Source of the DNA: Dicaeum eximium
Lineage: Eukaryota; Chordata; Aves; Passeriformes; Dicaeidae
DNA: 64,000 nucleotides
Reading direction: 5' to 3'
Assembly (NCBI GenBank): GCA_013396995.1
Contig: VWZP01001605.1
Span: 163,692 to 227,691, forward strand
In this document: positions 34,361 to 47,394 of the stretch, one piece after another
How the letters are laid out: each line of letters starts with the position of its first letter
Position numbering within the stretch: position 1 is the first letter of the stretch
Notes under the pieces: generated by a model
Told to the model about the DNA's origin: nothing
Databases searched by the model: none
What the model saw: the letters and a program-made list of their open reading frames with translations, nothing else
Translations under genes and position numbers: made by a program

Positions 34361-37300
34361 GATGGCTTCTGATGGCCCCATGGCAGAAAGTGGGTACCAG
34401 ACGTGAAAACCAGGGACTGACAACACCCCCTGACCATGGTTTTCTCTGTGACTGGGTGTCTGGGTGGAAGGAGGGTTATCTGAGAGGTAACAATCCCAGA
34501 CTGGGGTGGAGAGAGGAGGTACAACATTAAATGAACAATAGTCATAACAGAACTGGGCATGTGGAGGGAAGCTCTGGTGTTTAGAGATGGAGACAAGGCA
34601 TGGAGATGGAAAGAGAAGGACTTGGTAGAGTGTTTGGGGTGATGATGCCAAGGAAAGCCATTCTTGTAGAGACCACCTCATGGTTCCTGAGAGAGAAACC
34701 CACCCAGGAGGATGGTAGAACCCAGAGGTGGCTGGACCTGGTGACAGAGACTGTCAGCCTGTGGAGGGCAAGAAAAGGGACAGAAGACAAATGGAAGAGT
34801 CACAGAGAGACCTGATATCAGGGACACAGCATTTGCAACAGGGAAAGGGAGGAGACGTGTGGAGCTGATAAGGGCTCAGGAGAAGTTGCAGAGGGACTGG
34901 GGCCAGTGAGCTGTGTGCAGAGGCAATTTAAACAAGAGCTTAAACTGGGAGTTAAGACAGCAGATAAAGGGCATGAGGTTAAGAGAGGGAGAGGGGGAAT
35001 ATCTCTGCAGACAGGCAAAGAAAAAGAGAGCTAACTTGGGGCTGAAGGGGCTGTGAGCCTTGAACCAGGCAGACGGACATTGGGAAGGGCAAAAGAACCG
35101 GGGTGGACAGGAGGAGATGCTCAAAAAAAGAATGAATCCAGGGAAATGAGCGTGGCTCAACCATGACAAGCTCTGCCATGAGACCCAAAAGATCTGTGAG
35201 TCTCACCCCTGTCCTCTGTTGTCACCAAATACCCATATAAAACCTTCAGGCGAAACATGTTTCAATCCCACTTGATAATGAGACAGGGGCCTCCCATCAG
35301 CTGGTCACCCTGGACTCCCTCTGTTCCAGCTGGTGGAAGGGGAGGGACTGTAATGAATAATAAGAACTGAGTAAGACCCAGATTTTGATCAGTTGGGTGG
35401 CTTTTTTCAACCACAGGGAACTGCTCTGGACAGCTGCAGTAAAATAATTGTGTTAAAGCTTTTAAGTCCGGCCCTCCACCAAGAAAAGCCAGCCTGAAGT
35501 TCACCCGCAAAGTCTTGGGTTTAAAAAAACCCTGAGTTTACACATGAATATATAATCCCCACTGTATGTCCCTTGGGATGTAAAACAGGCAGCTCTCACC
35601 TGATGAACAGCCTTGTATCTTCTGTTTCCCTCCTGCTGCTCCTCACTTCTCTTCAAACACTTCAATTCCACTCCAAGGACAACATCATGACCCCAACTTT
35701 CCCAGGTCTTTCACAGCCCCTCCAGTTGGAGAAGTTCCTTCTGACCTTGGGAAGGGAGCATGAGAGGGAGGCATCACCCCCTCCTCAGCTGAGCCCAGAA
35801 TAGATACAAAGAGGTCCCCCATCTGATGTCCCCATGTCCATTGTATCAGAGGACCCAGTGCCGTACATGCAAGCCCAGCTTACCTGAACATCCAGCAGTG
35901 ACCACTGACATAAACAGATGCTAACTCTTGGAGGAGGTCAGTCATGAAAATCACTGAGGTCAAAAAAAGCACAGGTCACATAAAACACCTCAGGAAGAAG
36001 CCAAAGCCTGAGCACAGCAGGTAGATTCTCTGGTATGTGCCTCTGGTCTGGCTGGGACCACCAAGATGCTGGAAAAGAGAGCATATCTACCCAGGTCTTG
36101 TGTGTGCTCAGCTGCAAAGTGTGGAGACACTTGGCTATCCCTGATATCCTCACATCATTGTCATGTAGACCTCCTCTAACTGGGAAAAGACATAAACACA
36201 AGCAAGAAATTAAATCCAATCACTTGGCATTACAGGAAACTTGGACCATGACTGAAAATGTTGGGACAACAGTGTCTGACTTGGTTTTAAATCCCACTGG
36301 TGATACTGATTTCTACAGAGCCAGCACCGGAGTGAGAGGGCTACTGTAGGGGAGGTCTCCTGTGCAGCAAGTCTTAGGGGGGATAACAGGGGTCTGAGAG
36401 CCCCAAGGGGAGCAGTAGGTCCTGCAGTGACACTGTTCCTACTGCACAGCTGTAGCATCAGCAGGCAGATAGAGATCTTTTCCAAAGTTCCTAAGTAACT
36501 TGGGCCTGAAAGTGGGAGGTAAATGTAAGAACTGGAAGCAACAGAGTGCTTAGACTCTTTACCCAGAGAGCAGCAAAATTTTTCGGAGGGTGCTCAGATT
36601 AATTTATTCAATGTCTGGGCATTGGGCTACCTGTCTAGAGAAAGACTAGGATGTAGTAAAACCCATGCTGGGCATGCACAGGCCATAAAACTGGACATTG
36701 GGGCATGATTCAGTTATCTAAAACAAGGAGGTCTCAGAGATGCCCTGAGGTACCTAAACCAGTCAGCAGATCTGACAGGGGATCTTCAGAGACCCTGGTC
36801 CTTCCAAAAATCATCTGGAGGTCAGGAGGAGCATCCAGGTCATTTAGGCAATGGAATCAAGTTCCTGATGAGAGACACTGGTGTGAATTTGGAAACTCCA
36901 CACAGAGTCGAGACACATCTGCCTTTACCCAAATGCTCTGATCTATGTCTGGCCTCCAGCTGGCCAACAGTGCTTTTGCAAGGACCTTATAACCTAAGGA
37001 ATTTGGATGGTTTGGTGAATGTTTTCTGGGAAACAGAAAAAAATGTGTCTAATATATAAGACCAGGTCCAGACAAGGTCTAGATCTACTCCAGTGCTTTG
37101 GGTCTGTTTGATGTACATCTCACTTGTTGCACTGGAGTCTTAGTGATTAGCAAAGTATCAAACAGCAGCAAAAGGAGGAAGAGCCAAGGCAGTGGACAGG
37201 CACAACCTCTGAGGAATCAAGGTCTTGTGGGACTCTGTCCTGAACATTTAGGATTTTACCTTCTGCATTTTAGCCCCAATTTTGCCATCAGTGCCTTCAA

Positions 37301-37374
37301 AATGAGGCTGCAGCAAACCTCAGCTTTGAGAAGTGCCAAGGCATGGCAAACCCTGCTGACAGATATTAGACCTG

Positions 37375-37495
37375 CCTGATCCTGGTAGTTCTTTCCACCT
37401 CAGTTTTCCCTTCTGCACAATAAAACCTTATCTACCTCATGTGAGCTATGCAACAATGACTAATTAATGTTAATGAAGTGCTTTCAGATCATCCA
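37375..37495 (+). mobile_element. MIR-type SINE
   Basis: CACCTCAGTTTTCCCTTCTGCACAATAAAACC, CTACCTCATGTGAGC, then TTAATGAAGTGCTTTCAGA track the MIR consensus in order. The downstream 37450-37530 sequence is A/T-rich with repeated TTAAT motifs. Confidence 0.6.
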
Positions 37496-37662
37496 ATTCA
37501 AGGACATACATAATTGCAAAATATTAATTACTGTTTACTTATTACCATGAAGCCAATAGCAAAACCAGCTGCTTATCTTCCTCAGCCATGACTCAGAAAG
37601 AGGATGATGGCTGATCAAGATAGAGGTGCAGAGTCCAGTTAATCCTGTACAGTGACACACGT

Positions 37663-37696
37663 GTATGTCTGTGTGTGTGTTTCTGTGTGCATGTGC
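37663..37696 (+). repeat. (TG)n-rich tract
   Basis: Interrupted TG dinucleotides: GTCTGTGTGTGTGTTTCTGTGTGCATGTG. Confidence 0.7.
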
Positions 37697-39634
37697 AAAG
37701 CCACCTGACACAGCAGGGGCCAGGCCAAAGCAGGCCACACTCATGACAAAGCCATGCAAGCTGAAAGTCCATGGAGATGAGCAAGAACTCACCTTGCCAA
37801 AGACCCAGATGGGAAAAAGGATGTCTGGAAATGATTCATGTGTTTGAAAATGATGCTCATGAAAAACTGTGTGTCATAGAGAATTAGAAGAGAAAAACTG
37901 TAATGAATTACTGTGAATGACTAAAAAAATTGCTGTGCTTGAAAACCTCCTCGTCAAAGATCCCAAACCCTGCTTGAAAGGCAAAAGAGAAAGAGGTAGG
38001 GAGAACAACATCCAGAAATGGAGAGCTTGGCAGACAAATGAAGAGGAAATTGAGCTTAATGTTTTATCATACTTTGTCAAACCCTTGCAGAGTGATAGAA
38101 ATGAGTTTTGGGTTGAGATTTGAATGAGCTGGTGGTCAGAGAACTGGAGCAGGATGCGTATTCCAAAAACAAGAGCCACATAGGTGATATCCTCTGGTTA
38201 ATAGCTCAGAGCTGACCATGTTGGTGAAGCAAAAGGGGTTGATTCCATTGGAAAAGCAGCAATTCCAGCTAAGCTCCAGTAGAGAGGCTTAGGAAGGACC
38301 CTGAAGAGTGGTGAGGGGCACTGAGTTTGGTGCAGCTTGCTGAGGTCTCAGGGAAGGGGTGAACGGCTCACACTGCTGTATCTTGTGGAACTGTTCTTGG
38401 TAAGGAGCAGTGGAGAAGAGAGGAGGGGAAAACATGGAGGACCATAGAAGTTTTGGGAAAATGAGAGCAGAGGTTGGGTTTGGGAAATCCATGCCATGGA
38501 TGATGAAGAACTTAACATTACAAAGTTTTTCAGGCATTTACAGGTGTCTTCAAATTACCATCTGACCTCAGAGTACCTACCAAATTCCTTAGGCATTCTG
38601 GTATCCTTAAACATCTCAAATTGCAGCCTAGCATTTCCATTGACGTGCAGAATTGTCTCCCCTGTGAGGGCTTGAAAGAGTGGCCTGAAAGCCCGTGGCT
38701 GTGTCTCCTGCTTGGCCACTTGCAGGGCGTCAGGAGCCTCTGGGCCGCCGTGACTTTCTCTGCAGGTCGGTTCAGAGCCAGAGGTGCCCACTGTCAACAA
38801 CCAGAACAGCTCTGCCACCCACACACACCCATGGAAATACACACAGGGGAGCTGGATACACTCCCCTAAATAGGTCCTTGGAACTACAAGAATGGCAATG
38901 AGCTACAAAAGCAGGATCCACAAGTCCAAGCGCATTTGCTTTTGGGGGTCTTTAGTTAAAATAAGTCACCATGACACGTAAGTCCAAGGAGGTTATGCAA
39001 GTTGATGCTGCTCAGTGAGGTGAAAGATGGGACAGCTGATGTGCCATGGGATCAGATGCAGAGCAGGAATGTGTGTATGTCAATGGCAGCAGCCAGCAGC
39101 TCCCTTCAAATGGAGAAATATCAGCAGGACAAAGTTGGCTTATGCCCAAAGTCCATGGGATCCTCAAGCTGTTTCCTCTCTGCTACCCAGAGCCCAAAGT
39201 CAAAGAAACTTAATCTAAAATGTACAGGATACAATGTCCTTCACATGCTGCAGAGCAGAGCCAGAGGACTCCCTAGAGCACACATTTTGGGGTCTGGAGA
39301 TGGTAATGCACCAGTCCTGTATTTCATCCACTTTTCACCAGAGTAGAGAACCAATCTGAAAGCAACCATCAAACATTTTTGCAGCTGACTTGTGACTTCT
39401 GCCTAATTCCCCAAGAGAGATGTACAGCAAGCAGCTTCCATCAGAAGATCACTGCTGTTCTCTGTGACACAATTACTGCTCCCCTCCAATCCTGGTGCCA
39501 TGATCTAGCTCCTGATTGTATCCTTGTCTGGAATAAAGAGATCTAGCCTAAGAAAATACACTTAAGCTTCAGGGTGTCTTTGAGATATGATCAGTCTGGA
39601 AGGCCTAAGTCTGATGGGGAAGTCTCCTCCTTGT

Positions 39635-39745
39635 ACTGAAGATGAAAGTTCAGAGCAGTCCGAGTGCTTGCCGAAAGCTACTCAGAGAGTCAGGAGCTCA
39701 AATGCCTTTTGTCTGACACCTGAGCCACCATGCTGATAGCTCTGA
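39635..39745 (-). mobile_element. MIR-type SINE relic
   Basis: The plus strand resembles reversed MIR: TACTGAAGATGAAAGTTCAGAGCAG, GAGTGCTTGCCGAAAGCTACTCAG, CAGGAGCTCAAATGCC, GTCTGACACCTGAGCCACCATGCTG. Diverged, order correct. Confidence 0.45.
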
Positions 39746-40209
39746 GTGTATTATGCCCGTTCTCCTCTTCGTGAATTGCTTCCCAACAGCTCCTGGCTGT
39801 GGTGGGGTCAATTTGTGCAGCCTGAACATCACTATATGTCCTGCTGCTTCCTGAGTGCTCTTGGGAGCATTCCTTGCTCTGGGTAGCAACATTGCTTTTG
39901 GAAGCAATGTCCTTCCTTAGTGCTTTCAATCAGCCCTTTGAGATTCTGCTAAGGCTCTTGCACTGTCAGGATTCCATTGACTTCAACCATTCAGAGAGAA
40001 CAAACAATTTATATACAGACTTATTTTTCAGAGGAATGATTTTGCAGCCCCTTCAGTTCCCATCCCTCAAGCTCTTGGAACCATGTATTTCCAAAAGATC
40101 TCCAACGACCAACTTTCAAACCCTTAAAAACCATGTCTGGGCCAGACCAGGTCTGCAAAAATGAACCACATTTACTGGATTGCCTTCTTACAAAAAGCAG
40201 ATTCTTATC

Positions 40210-40430
40210 TTTGTGATAAGTGCACTTAACAGCTTGGACTAAAAATTTAACTCTTAACAAGCAGATTTTATTCGTGCAACCTCTTGACAGAGCTGTTTCA
40301 CAGCCATGCATTAATGTGGGTTATGTCCACATTGAAACACTAAATTAATCATCAGACCCAAACCAAGATTTAATGGCTTAAGAATAAATAGGAATAAACA
40401 GCTAACCAGAAATAAATGGGTTAAAAGGTA
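40210..40430. promoter_or_regulatory. Candidate conserved noncoding element
   Basis: A/T-rich, repeat-free sequence with clustered TTAA/ATTAAT cores (GCATTAATG, CTAAATTAATCATC, AAGATTTAATGGCTTAAG, several AATAAA-like motifs). Conservation is not known. Confidence 0.25.
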
Positions 40431-41639
40431 GGTGTTACACTTCATTCTATACCCAGAGTCTGATTGTATACTGTCCCTTCTGCCTGGAGGTCCTATGAGG
40501 AGACACACCAGTAGCCATAAACACTATTGACTCCAGAGTGTTGAACTTGAGGTTGTGTCAGGGATCTTTAAAGGCAAGAACATTCCCGGTCCCTGATGAA
40601 TGGAGAATCAAAAAGCATATTTCAAACATCCAATCTGTCTTTTATTGTCCAACAAGAAGCATAAATAAATAAATGATTAGTCACAGCATCTTCCTGGTTT
40701 TGCATCTTTAGCTAAGAGGAGGTAGATTTCCATCTGAGCAACTCCACCCCGTCTGCATCTATTGTTTTATTTGTCCTGGCTCCCACACTCACTAATTTTA
40801 CACTCTCACACTTTCTGCAGCTTTGTGTCTTCTTCCCTAGCCCCCATGTGTGTGGAACAACTGACCTCTCTTCACAGCAGAGAAACCAAACACCCCAGCT
40901 GCCCTTCCAAGGGCACCCACCAGAATAAAGGTCTCACAAACTCAGTCCTAACAGGGGACCTACTTTTACCATTTCTCTGCTCCCCAACACAGATCTGCTC
41001 ATGTAGGCAGACCAGACCTAGACACATTTTATCAAAAGACATCTGCAAACTGTTCTAGATTCCTTCATAAGCTGGAATCCTGCAAAACTCTGAAGCTCTC
41101 AAGACATGGATCTCTGCTCTAGCTGGTTTCATGACACAGTGAAAGTCGTGAGGCAGATGCATGCCACAATGAGGAAAGGAGAAAGGAAATGCAAGAGGAC
41201 TTTTGAAGGTGAAGCCACTTAGCCCTCATCTTCCACTGTCTATCAGATGCCACAACTTCCTCCTCTCTGAGATTCCTACTGGCTCTGACCAAGGCTTCAC
41301 TTTGGAAAATGCCTTTGTGTCAGAAGGGACAGGACTGACAGCTGCCCTCAGGCCACCAGGTGGAAAAACTCCCTTGTGTTCTGCAGGCTAGAGGAGGCCA
41401 TATCAGAAAAGATAATGTATGGAGGGTTTTTCTACCAGTTCAAACAGAACCATCCTCCAACAGCCTTCCCACCACACTTGTACTGCTGGTACAGTGTGGC
41501 AGTAAGGGAATGAGAACAGTGGTTTCCAAAAAGAATGTTTGAAACATGGATTGTAGGTTTCAGCAAAAGGAATTATCAGCAAACATGAGTAATTCAGCAT
41601 AGGAAAAGAAATCTAAATCAGTAATGCAAGTGCAAGAGA

Positions 41640-41990
41640 GCCTATGTGCTACCAGAGGACATTGTGGATGTGTTTACTCATCACAAGAGACCAATTAGTG
41701 CATCGGAAGGCATTACTGCCAATCAATTAATGTAATAATTGACTATATGCAAAAGACTAATTCATTTCAAATGTGATAAAAAGGGTTTGCTTAACCCAGC
41801 CATGAAGGTGTTTAAACTCACCCATCTAATTTCACAATCAGGACAGGCTCAAACAGAAGAAGCAAGTCAGTTGCTATGTTTCATCTGACAGGTAATAATT
41901 TCTTATGATGTGTTGACTTAATTCTCTTGCAATCACATGAACATGCCCTTAATTAAGCACACAAAGGCAATCTGTCCTGACGAGCAGGGG
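41640..41990. promoter_or_regulatory. Candidate conserved noncoding element
   Basis: A/T-rich, repeat-free stretch dense in homeodomain-type cores (CCAATTAGTGC, CAATCAATTAATGTAATAATTG, CCCTTAATTAAGC) and an octamer-like ATATGCAAAA. No open frame of note. Such composition is typical of developmental enhancers in vertebrates, but conservation cannot be judged here. Confidence 0.3.
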
Positions 41991-42284
41991 AGAGAGGAAA
42001 TACAGTGAGAGATGAGAGTGACAGCATCACACACCGGCTGGTAACCTGGGAATCAGAAAGGAATTTTATAACAAATGGAAATGCTATCCTATGAGGAATA
42101 ATGATCAGGACAGTAAGGCCTGAAAAGGCAAGGATAAACTCAGATAGTCTGAAGAACCTGTAAGGTTTAGGAACTAGTGGGGTATATGAGGGGCTCTATA
42201 GAAAATGTTCTTGACTTACATTGGAAGTAAGTGGAGGATGAAGAAATGCAGAAAATGAGCAGGAAATGAGAACACACAGCAAGT

Positions 42285-42700
42285 GATCCTGGGTGCACGA
42301 GGAGGAGAGTGGCCAATGGTCAAGGGCGTTGATCCTCCCCCTCTACTATGGCATGGTGAGGCCATATGTCAAGTGCTTTGGCCACTTCTGGGCTTCCCAG
42401 TTCAAGAAAGACATGGAACTACTGGAGAGAGTCCAGGGGAGGGCTACAAAGATGATGAGGGGACTGAAGCACCTCTCTTCTTATGAGGAAAGGATAAGGG
42501 AGCTGGACCTGTATAGCCTGAAGATGTTTACATCTCTCAGTGTTTACAGATACCTTAAGGACACCTGAAGGTGTCAGAGGATGTGGCCAGACTCTTTCCA
42601 GTGATGGGATGAGTGTGTGACTGAGTGAAAGCTGGTACATCCCATACCATGCTCTCTGCAGATGTAGGAAAAGGTTAAACTGGGACATATTGCCAACAAC
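42285..42700 (+). mobile_element. CR1 LINE fragment
   Basis: Contains CR1 blocks in order: CCCCTCTACTATGGCATGGTGAGGCCATATG, CACTTCTGGGCTTCCCAGTTCAAGAAAGACATGGAACTACTGGAGAGAGTCCAG, AGGGCTACAAAGATGATGAGGGGACTG, CTTATGAGGAAAGGATAAGGGAGCTGGACCTG. Two overlapping open frames (42283-42486 and 42293-42568) are remnants of this element, not host genes. Confidence 0.85.
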
Positions 42701-45182
42701 AGAAAATGTTAAGAAGGGCTGGGATAAGAGTCCAGAATGTAATAAACACAGGTTGAAGCCCAGTGGGCAGAATTTAATAAATCAGGGGTACTTAAGGAAA
42801 CAGTCAGAGACACTTCAAACCCATTAGTAATTATCTTTGAGAACTCTTGGCATTCCCATAGGATAAGTGAAGGATAAACACAACATCTACCTTTAAAACG
42901 CAGGCCCAGGAGGACACCCAGCTCAGTCAAGCCACCTTCTGTACCAGGAAAGATCCCCACCTTCCCTGCTGACTGATCCATTTGTAAGTGCTGGGAACAT
43001 AATGAGGTGATTGGTGCAGGTAAGATGGTTTGTTGAAGAGAAAACACATCAAAACAAACCTGCTTCCTGGCAGATCATCTTGTGGGCTGGGAGGAGGTGG
43101 GAGATGAGGTACCACTCTTTTCAATCTCCAGCATGAAATACTAATACAAGATCAGCAGAGTACAGCTGCAGTTCTGGTTAAAAGTGATTTGTTATTGGAA
43201 ACTTTCTTCTGCAAGATGTGCTGTCAAATATAGGAGCACCTCAAAAGGATGCACAGAGGGGCCAGGCTTGGGCATCATTTTGATCTGTACTTTTACTGAT
43301 TCTAAGGCAGAAAAAAAGGAGACTTACAGTAAGTCTGGGAGGGCTCCAGAGAACAGGCTCAGGTAGAATGCAAATGACTTTATTAAAGCAAACTAGAAGT
43401 CTGTAGTGCCATGGGGAAAAGGGTGGCTGTCATGTGGTTGGTAAGGACAGGAGAGCCAGAACTAGGTCATGGGAAGTAATTATTTTGCTTTTTCCATTGC
43501 TGATAGAGCAGGAGCTGGAATCCAGCATCCAACTGGCCTTACAAACCAGGGGCAGTCAGGACAGGAGAAGGGTTGGAGGTTTCCTGAGGAAATTTTTGGC
43601 ACAGCTCCCAGCTGGAAGAAACCCAGCATGAAGACCACAAGCACTGCACACAGCAGGGACCTGGGGGCAGAGTTGGGCAGCCATGTAAGCCTAAGAGAAT
43701 GAGGGTCTTGCAGGAATCACCAGAGTGCTTGTTCCAGGATTTGTGGAGTCTCAGTCTCAGTTCCAGCAAGTGCAGGTAAGACTGATCCCCTTTCCTAAGC
43801 CCACCCCAAAGTTTCATGCCCGCATTCTTTGGGGTCTTTGCAAGCTTAGGGGAAAACAGCACTGTGTGTGCAAGGCCTTTGCTTGGGTTTTCCCCACACA
43901 GACCTGGGCTTCAGGGTTTCCTCCAGCCAGTACCCATCTGTAGCATGCACCTTTCTCCCTGTGCTCAGGCAAAATAAAACCCAAAGAGTGGGAGGCACTG
44001 GCTGGGAACAGAAAGAGAACAACAGGGGCTGATGGAAAACCCACAGGAGCAAGACAAGTAGGGTAAAGGTAAACCCCCTCAGTCCAGTTCCCTGACTAAT
44101 GCCCTGAGTGACACAAGGCAGGTGAGTCAGCAAGGAGGGAGGGAAGCAGCACCCCTCTGCTCGAGCCCACCACAGGGTCCCTGCCCCCCTGCCCCTCTGG
44201 TTCTGCTGCCAAACCCTGCTGGGCACATCTGGCACTCACGGACAGCCTACTTGCAGGTATTTACCCCCTTCCCAGCACAGCGTCACCTCACCTTGTGCTC
44301 AGTCACTCCACACCTGAGGGACCCCACCAACTCATGACATGAAAGCATTAATCATCAGCAGCTGGGAGAAAGAGAAGTTGAGGTTTACTTTCACAAGGAA
44401 TTTAATTTTTTTATGCCATTCCCTGCCCCAGGGGATACCTCTGCAGCTGGCACTGAATAGGATAAGCCAGGACCATCACAAAGGAATCTCGTCTTCCCAA
44501 ATCCAAAGGGTGCTTTCCCAGGCTAGCAATGCTCACCAGTCATGCTGGGCTGCTGCCACAATGGTTTGAAGGGATTCAGCTGGGCATGCAGCCAAAGAGT
44601 GGATTCACACCAACATTTAGGGTCAAGCCTAGTGTCATCTGTTCACAATTTGGGCCATGTGAACCACTCACCACTTCTCCACTTCTTTTACACAGTCTGT
44701 CCCCAGGCTGCTCCCCCATGTCACTTACTGGTACAGCAGAGTCCTTTGGAGATGGGCTCATCTCTCAGCAAAGCTCCCTCTGCCACAACAGGGCACTCAG
44801 CACAGAGCTGTACAGTTTGCTCTGCCCCTGCTCATGAGGTGGAAGCAGTCAGTACCTCATCTCCACTACTCCTTACTCTTCCCCCAGTGTGCAAGCAAAG
44901 TAAGAGCCTGACATCAGCTCCACAGCTCCCTGCACCTGAGTTTGGACCTTCCTTCCTCATATTCCCTAAAAGTAGAATTTTTTTTGTTAAACTGGAAGAG
45001 AAAAATCATCCCAACCCACCCAGTTAGCATGGCTGCTGGAATCTCTTCCAGGTATTGAGCTAATCAGACCCACCCTAACATTTTCCCTGTTCCCCTTGCC
45101 CAGCCCAACAGCTCTCTCCATGTCCTGCACAGAGTCAGGGCTCGGTGCTGCCAGCCCCAAAGTCCCCAGCAAACTGCTAATG

Positions 45183-45212
45183 ACACAGACACACACCCAC
45201 ACCCACACCCAG
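45183..45212 (+). repeat. (CACACC)n-like microsatellite
   Basis: ACACAGACACACACCCACACCCACACCC-type array, a short interrupted CA and CACACC repeat; shown here in brief. Confidence 0.75.
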
Positions 45213-47362
45213 CCCTCTCAGTTCCTCCTGCAGAGAGACCCCTCCACTGCTCACACTTCCCAGGGAAGCCAGGGCACCTTATCTCCAGCTCAGTCCTACA
45301 GGGAGTGGATCACTGATGTTCCCTGAGAACTCCCACCTCCACTGCCCTGGCCCAACCAGGACCTGACACTCCCTGGGTCTCTGTGCTAAGACCTGCTCTG
45401 GCCGATTCTCTTGAGACCAGTCTGTGCCCAGCTCAGAGGTACACACAAACTAGGGCACTGCTGGGAAAGGGTTAAAACCCCAGCACTTTCATTTCGGTGG
45501 GGAATTTTGGAAACCACAAGGAATTCAAGCTGCTGTGTAGCAGGGTGTACAAGGAAACCCAAAGAACCACAGGCAGTTTGCTGTGTGGTTTAGGAAGCTC
45601 TCAGCTAATTGCCACCTCCTGTCTGAGATGGTGCTGGACTGTGTAGTAATTTAGATGCAAAACAAGATCAAGACATTCACCTGAACTCGATCAAGCCAGG
45701 AAATAGAATTTACATGCAACTTATAAGCCTGTTTTGCAGAGGAGGTTGTAAAACCAGAGACCCTCTGGTCCAAAAGGCAAGGAAACAATTAATGTCTTCT
45801 TATGGGAAAGCAGCTCCGACACATACAAAACATCAGATTTAGTGTAGACCAAATATATACGTGAGGAAAGCAAACTTTGTGAAGTATTTATGTTATTCAA
45901 TGAGAGATTATTGTGCAAGAAATACTATCTATCTTGTTGGCTGGGAGGAAAGATGTAGGAGGGTGTTATTAGAGCCATTACAGACATTAGATATGTCGTA
46001 AAAACACAAGCCTACGTTCTGCTTGAGAAAGATGCTGGTTTGAGAAATATGCTACTTAGAGAAAGGCAGCAGTGTAAGCACAGACAAAAGGCACTGCAGG
46101 TTTTGTGAAGTATGAGAAGTATGCTCCTAAGGAGGCACTTGCATCCCCCAAGCATCTCAAGCTGATAGATGTCTGAAAATGTTTCTGTGGATGTTGGTTG
46201 TCTTTCTGATTCAGGACTGTAACTAGACTAGGTTATTCCTTAACTGATTGTGATGACAAAACTCCTTGAAGAAGTTTAGTGTGGATTTTCTTCACCTTAT
46301 ACCAACCTTTGTGTAATTACTCCTCCACTCCTTTTTTGTTTATAAATCTGGGAGAGTTTATGTTTCATATGCCAAACTCCCATATTGTTAGCATGGTAAC
46401 TCACAAAATAGAGAGTATTTGCAAGAATCAGGAAATATTTGTTTGGCAGCACATAGACAAGCTCCTCAGGAAATTCAGAAAGACCAGAAGGATATTAGGA
46501 AGAAAAAGATAGTAGAATTTTTAAAAATAAATTAACTGTCAAGACTTATTTCAATGATTAATATAATTAAAAACAACGTTCTTGCTTGAGGACATTTATA
46601 CACATAGCAAAGTTCGTCCAGTTTATTTTGAACAAAATCTTTGCTTCAGACTCTGAATAACCTAAAATGGCATCTCACCTGTTGAAATTCATTCAGATAA
46701 TTTCTCTACTTTAAAAAAAAGGAGAAGCAAAAACAGTTTTTCTAAGAACAGAAAATTCCACAAAGCCATAAGCTGAAAATTTCATCAAATGAACTCCTCA
46801 AGGACACTGACTCATTGCAAGGACACAGAGGCAACACAGTCTGCTTCAGATCCAGACAAGTATAAAATAATTGCACTTTCTTTCTTATTTGGGTCTTTGA
46901 AAAGAAGTGATCATAATAAAGCCTCTGAACTGAACATGTAAATGTGTCCTCTATCCTCATCTCTCAGCACTCATCACACCCTCTCTGTAAACAACCTCAG
47001 CAAGACAAATAACTGAAATAAAAGAGTTTATCACACAGCACAATTGCCAGACTCAGCAAAGTTTTAGCAAAATGACATATCAGAGGCTTCTGTGTTCTGG
47101 GTGAGGCAAAGCATTTAAAACACTACCCACAAATCAGACTGTCACCTTCACAGATGTTCATGGACTTTTTAAACATTCTCATTAATTCAGCATATCCCTG
47201 TTAATCTCATGATTGGGACATTTTCCTCAAGATGAAACACAAACAAAATTACAATGAGAAAGAAACCCAGTAGGATTTGGTTGTGCTTTAGCTAGCTACT
47301 GAGGTCTCAAGACAAGTCTTTAGGTGATTTATTGTGAATAATAGGCTTAGAGGACTTCTTTG

Positions 47363-47394
47363 ATTTCATAGAGCTTTAATAAGCTCTATGAAAT
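47363..47394. repeat. Perfect 14-bp inverted repeat, 4-base loop
   Basis: Arms ATTTCATAGAGCTT (47363-47376) and AAGCTCTATGAAAT (47381-47394) are exact reverse complements around TAAT. No flanking target-site duplication or transposase was recognised. It could be a hairpin RNA, a small palindromic relic or chance. Confidence 0.85.

Larger units (their letters stand above)
32304..37374. other. Intergenic, no gene supported
   Basis: Contains the CpG-rich patch (33415-33690) and a CR1 end (34276-34360). 34580-35170 is purine-rich on the plus strand (GGGA/GAGAGG-type DNA), which keeps several frames open. Nothing protein-like was recognised. Confidence 0.6.
37496..42284. other. Intergenic, no gene supported
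   Basis: Holds a TG-rich tract, a MIR relic and the two A/T-rich candidate noncoding elements. No exon recognised. Confidence 0.6.

Noticed and set aside
42283..42568. Two overlapping plus-strand frames as a small protein gene
   Set aside because: The DNA is a CR1 LINE fragment.
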